Part shown: in pieces, positions 36,827-40,103 of the stretch
Layout: each line of letters starts with the position of its first letter
Numbering within the stretch: position 1 is the first letter of the stretch
Assembly: GCA_003136415.1 (NCBI GenBank)
Contig: PLEI01000081.1
Coordinates: 1-40,103 of the forward strand
Direction of reading: 5' to 3'
From: Acidimicrobiaceae bacterium
GTDB lineage: Bacteria > Actinomycetota > Acidimicrobiia > Acidimicrobiales > RAAP-2
DNA: 40,103 bases
Made by a program: the position numbers and the translations under genes
The notes under the pieces: model-generated
What the model was told of the DNA's origin: nothing
Database searches by the model: none
What the model saw: the letters and a program-made list of their open reading frames with translations, nothing else

Positions 36827-37257
36827 CCGATCTTTCTATGAATCCCGAAGACTGGATTCCGCACCGTGCTCCGTTCTTGTTGATCGACCACCTGATCAGC
36901 GTCGAGCCCGGCGTGCGCGCCAGTGGCGAGTGGACGCTCACCGGCGAGGAATGGTTCTTTCGCGGCCACTTCCCCGGGCGACCCACGACGCCGGGCGTCT
37001 TGATGCTCGAAGCCGTCGCCCAGGTAGGTGCGGTGGCGGTGCTGAGCGACGAGCGCTTCTCCGGTCGTCTGCCCCTCTTTGGGGGAGTGGAGAACGCGCG
37101 CTTCCGCCGTCAGGTGTTGCCCGGCGACACGTTGCTGCTCGAGTGCGAGATGACGCGCCTGTCCGCCCGTGGCGGCAAGGGCCACGGGCGCGCCTCGGTA
37201 GACGGCCAGGTGGCGGTCGAGGCTGACCTATTGTTCATCCTCGCCGACGCGTCGTGA
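36823..37257 (+). CDS. FabZ-like 3-hydroxyacyl-ACP dehydratase (hotdog fold)
   Basis: IPHRAPFLLIDHLISVEPGVRASGEWTLTGEEWFFRGHFPGRPTTPGVLMLEAVAQVGAVAVL. Confidence 0.9.
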   Translation: MTDLSMNPEDWIPHRAPFLLIDHLISVEPGVRASGEWTLTGEEWFFRGHFPGRPTTPGVLMLEAVAQVGAVAVLSDERFSGRLPLFGGVENARFRRQVLPGDTLLLECEMTRLSARGGKGHGRASVDGQVAVEADLLFILADAS

Positions 37258-38012
37258 AAGTCGTCACCTGGAACGTCAATTCGTTGACCGCGAGGTGGCT
37301 GCGCGTCGAAGAGTGGATTTCGCGCCACGCGCCCGACATCGTGCTGGTGCAAGAGACCAAGCAGAACGACGACAAGTTCCCCTTCGCCGCGTTGACGGCT
37401 CTCGGGTACGAGTGCGCGCACTACGGCCAGGGCCAGTGGAACGGCGTCGCGATTGCGTCGCGCGTGGGAATTGAGGACGTCCAGCGCGGGCTCGGCGACG
37501 ACCCCGAAGCGCGCTTCATCGCGGCCACCTGCAATGGGCTGCGGGTGTACTCGTGCTACGTCCCCAACGGCCGTTCCCTCGACGACCCCCACTACGAGTA
37601 CAAACTGCGCTGGCTTGAGTCGCTGCGTGTTCTCTTGCGCGACCGCGACCGCGCCCAGCCGCTGATGGTGGGCGGCGACTTCAACGTGGCGTTGAGCGAC
37701 TTCGACGTCTACGACCCTTCCGTCTTTGAAGGGGCCACGCACGTCTCGGCGCCCGAGCGCGCCGCCATCGCCGCGCTGGTCGCCACCGACCTGGTGGACC
37801 TCGGTCGGCACTTTCACCCCGACGAGCCCAGTTTCACCTGGTGGGATTACCGCAATGGATCATTTCATCGCGGCTGGGGCCTGCGCATCGACTACCTCTT
37901 CGCCGACGCCACGACCGCGACGCGCGTCACCGACGCCTACGTGGACCGCGAGGCCCGCAAGGGAGAGAAGCCCTCGGACCACGCACCGGTTGTCGCCGAA
38001 CTGAACTGGTAG
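37254..38012 (+). CDS. xthA: Exodeoxyribonuclease III
   Basis: MKVVTWNVNSLTARWLRVEEWISRHAPDIVLVQETKQ...YVPNGRSLDDPHYEYKLRWLESL...VGGDFNVALSDFDVYDP...DYLFAD...KPSDHAPVVAEL. Confidence 0.95.
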   Translation: MKVVTWNVNSLTARWLRVEEWISRHAPDIVLVQETKQNDDKFPFAALTALGYECAHYGQGQWNGVAIASRVGIEDVQRGLGDDPEARFIAATCNGLRVYSCYVPNGRSLDDPHYEYKLRWLESLRVLLRDRDRAQPLMVGGDFNVALSDFDVYDPSVFEGATHVSAPERAAIAALVATDLVDLGRHFHPDEPSFTWWDYRNGSFHRGWGLRIDYLFADATTATRVTDAYVDREARKGEKPSDHAPVVAELNW

Positions 38013-38016
38013 CCGC

Positions 38017-39630
38017 TCAGCGACCCAGGACCGTGGGAGAGTCCTCAACGACCGGGGTGGCGGCTTCGAGTTCGCGACGAATTGCGTCGAGTCGACGGCG
38101 ACGTTGCTCGCCGGTCGCCGGTGCATTGCGCTGAGCAATCTCGGCGAGTACTGCCTGGAGGGGGCCGAGGAATCGCGAGGGCTCGCGATCAGGGAAGCGC
38201 GGATCATTGCGACCCTTGCTCCAGGTGATGAGCAGAGTCTGCTCAGCTCGGCTGAGGGCCACGTAGGCGAGGCGCTGCTCCTCGGCCAATTCCTCGGGGC
38301 TGGTGGCGTTGTAGTGGGGAAGTTGCCCTTCGGCCCAGCCCACGGCGACCACGTGTTGGAATTCGAGTCCCTTGGAACGGTGAATGGTCGTCAGGGCCAC
38401 CGCGTCGGGCGTAGCGTGGTCCACACGGCGTGAACTTGATTCGGGAACTACGAGGTCCGAAGCCGGCGAGTGCTCGGGCCCGCGGCGCTCGACGGGGATG
38501 CCCGCGGCGTCGAATGCGCTGGCGATGACGTCGAGTTGGGCGTTGGTTCGCGCGAGCACCGCCATGGACTTCCAGGGGCTGCCGGGCTGGTGGTGAGCGG
38601 AGAGCCACGTCGCGACGTGTTGGGCCTCGTCGAGGTCATTGGCGTAGCCGCGCACCAGGGGCACGTCGCCCTCGTCGTGCGCGGGGATGATGCCGCGCGC
38701 ACCGGGCTCGAGCAGCGTGTTGGCCACGGCGATGATGTGCGCAGTGGAGCGGTGGTTCCTCGTCAGGTCCAAGATCACCGTGTCGGGCCAGGTGCGCACG
38801 ATGTCGGCCAGGAGTTGGGGATTGGCGCCGTTGAAGCCGTAGATCGACTGATTCGGGTCGCCCACGCAGAACAAATCCGGATCGTCGCCGGCCATCTGCG
38901 CGAGCAGCATGAACTGCAGCGGGTTCATATCCTGGCTCTCGTCGACGAAGAGTGCGCGGGTGCGGTGGCGAAAGGCGGCGCGCACGTCGGGCTCGTCGCG
39001 CAGCAGGGTGATTGCTTCGCTCAACAGCAGGTCGAAGTCGAGCACGCCGCGACTGCGGCACAGCCCGACGTAGCGGTCCAACACGTCGGCGAACACCGCG
39101 GGCGGCAATGGCGCGTCGCGTCGGGCCTTCTTCGCGGCTCGCGCGTACGTGGCACCGTGGAACCCCTGACTCAGTGCCCAGCCGATCTCCTGCTCCAGGC
39201 GCGGCAGTTGCCACTCCTCGAGTTTGACTTCGCCCTCTTCGCGCAGTTGCTGAGCGAGGAGGGTCACGATGCGCCGGCGGCTGGCCTCGATGGTGAGGGG
39301 CTTCAAGTGGTGATCCTGGCGGTAGTCGTTGACGATGTTCATGGCGGCGCGGTGAAAGGTGCCCGCGCGGACATCGCGAATCCCGGTGCGAAAGAGCCGA
39401 CGTCGCAGTTCTTCACCCGCCTTACGGGTGAAGGTCATCGCCAGCACCTGATCGGCTCCGACCTCGTCGAGGGCGATGCGTCGCTGGATGCGCAAGGTCA
39501 GCACGTGGGTCTTGCCCGAGCCGGCGGTCGCGCGCACTAGGAGCCGACGGGCGTTGGAGGTCACGGCCTCGCGCTGTTCGGGGGTGAGCCCGATCAGCAA
39601 GTCGTCGGAGAAGCCAATCTCGTCGCTCAT
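38017..39630 (-). CDS. UvrD/PcrA/Rep-family superfamily I DNA helicase
   Basis: LTPEQREAVTSNARRLLVRATAGSGKTHVLTLRI...LFVDESQDMNPLQFMLL...FCVGDPNQSIYGFNGA...TIHRSKGLEFQHVVAVGW...YVALSRAEQTLLITW. Confidence 0.95.
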   Translation of the reverse strand: MSDEIGFSDDLLIGLTPEQREAVTSNARRLLVRATAGSGKTHVLTLRIQRRIALDEVGADQVLAMTFTRKAGEELRRRLFRTGIRDVRAGTFHRAAMNIVNDYRQDHHLKPLTIEASRRRIVTLLAQQLREEGEVKLEEWQLPRLEQEIGWALSQGFHGATYARAAKKARRDAPLPPAVFADVLDRYVGLCRSRGVLDFDLLLSEAITLLRDEPDVRAAFRHRTRALFVDESQDMNPLQFMLLAQMAGDDPDLFCVGDPNQSIYGFNGANPQLLADIVRTWPDTVILDLTRNHRSTAHIIAVANTLLEPGARGIIPAHDEGDVPLVRGYANDLDEAQHVATWLSAHHQPGSPWKSMAVLARTNAQLDVIASAFDAAGIPVERRGPEHSPASDLVVPESSSRRVDHATPDAVALTTIHRSKGLEFQHVVAVGWAEGQLPHYNATSPEELAEEQRLAYVALSRAEQTLLITWSKGRNDPRFPDREPSRFLGPLQAVLAEIAQRNAPATGEQRRRRLDAIRRELEAATPVVEDSPTVLGR

Positions 39631-39746
39631 GGTGCCCTTGACGCTACCGTCCGGGCGTGACGCCCAACGCTCGGGCCGACAATCGGGGCCATGACGGGGA
39701 TCGCGATTCGTCCGGGGTCCATCCGAGCCTGGTCCGGGGGCTTCAG

Positions 39747-39752
39747 TAACCT
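39747..39752 (+). promoter_or_regulatory. Candidate -10 (TAACCT), leaderless start of alpha/beta hydrolase
   Basis: TAACCT-gagtagc-GTG (39760). Confidence 0.4.
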
Positions 39753-39759
39753 GAGTAGC

Positions 39760-40103
39760 GTGCTGCGTGCCTACGGCGAAGGAAACATCTTTGGAGAGGC
39801 CTACGGCGATGGACCTGTTCAGGTGGTCTGGTTGCACGGCTGGGGCCGCACGAGCGCTGATTTCGCATCGGCGGCGGCGCTCCTGGCCCACGAGGGAATT
39901 GCTTCGGTCGCCCTCGATCTGCCGGGTTTCGGCGTCTCGCCCCTCCCCGCCACCGCCGGAGGCGCCGCTCTGTACGCGCGCCTGTTGACCCCAGTGCTCG
40001 CGGACATCAGTGCCGGTCCCCTCGTCCTCGTGGGCCACTCCTTCGGGGGGCGCGTCGCCACCGTGGTCGCGGCCACACCGGGAGATCACGTCAGGGCGTT
40101 GGT
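39760..40103 (+). CDS. Alpha/beta hydrolase, C-terminus beyond window
   Basis: Open frame to the window edge, absent from the ORF track because it has no stop: GPVQVVWLHGWGRTSADFASAAALLAHEGIASVALDLPGFGVSP...GPLVLVGHSFGGRVATVVA. Confidence 0.85.
   Translation, partial: MLRAYGEGNIFGEAYGDGPVQVVWLHGWGRTSADFASAAALLAHEGIASVALDLPGFGVSPLPATAGGAALYARLLTPVLADISAGPLVLVGHSFGGRVATVVAATPGDHVRAL

Noticed and set aside
38470-39540. 356-aa plus-strand ORF antisense to the UvrD-like helicase
   Set aside because: The sense frame carries all superfamily I helicase motifs; the antisense frame is a GC-bias artefact.
39631-40089. N-terminal extension of the UvrD-like ORF beyond 39630
   Set aside because: Extension is antisense to the start of an alpha/beta hydrolase gene; helicase homology begins at MSDEIGFSDDLLIGLTPEQ with SD AAGGG.

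Overview
GC-rich actinobacterial chromosome segment, probably Acidimicrobiia-like (inferred from gene content; low confidence on taxon). It is almost fully coding. Order: M20 amidohydrolase (partial) and biotin carboxylase/BCCP (-); birA, dTDP-4-dehydrorhamnose reductase, GT2; a structured RNA candidate; secA-prfB-ftsE-ftsX; msrB (-), dxs (-); nfeD, SPFH protein (-); tldD-tldE, FmdB-like (-), moaC; fused pafBC followed by a helicase-less MobF/TrwC-type relaxase domain, convergent with a VirD4/TraG-like ATPase; a Lys/Ala-repeat histone-H1-like protein; cofC (-); a split oligopeptide ABC transporter; rnhB; alpha/beta hydrolase (-); kgd, NYN-nuclease/S1 fusion, FabZ-like hotdog, xthA; UvrD-like helicase (-); and a partial alpha/beta hydrolase. 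The most notable observations are: (1) a ~185-nt structured RNA candidate directly upstream of secA, closed by a perfect 12-bp terminal helix and preceded by a -10 at the expected distance, in a position reminiscent of raiA-type RNAs; (2) a stand-alone relaxase plus apparently soluble coupling-protein ATPase with no T4SS, the relaxase lying in an apparent operon with the DNA-damage regulator pafBC; (3) a recurrent leaderless promoter geometry (TANNNT, 6-7 nt, then ATG/GTG) at many transcription-unit starts; (4) an NYN-like nuclease/Lys-Ala linker/S1 fusion translationally coupled to kgd. All calls come from reading the sequence; no database search was run.
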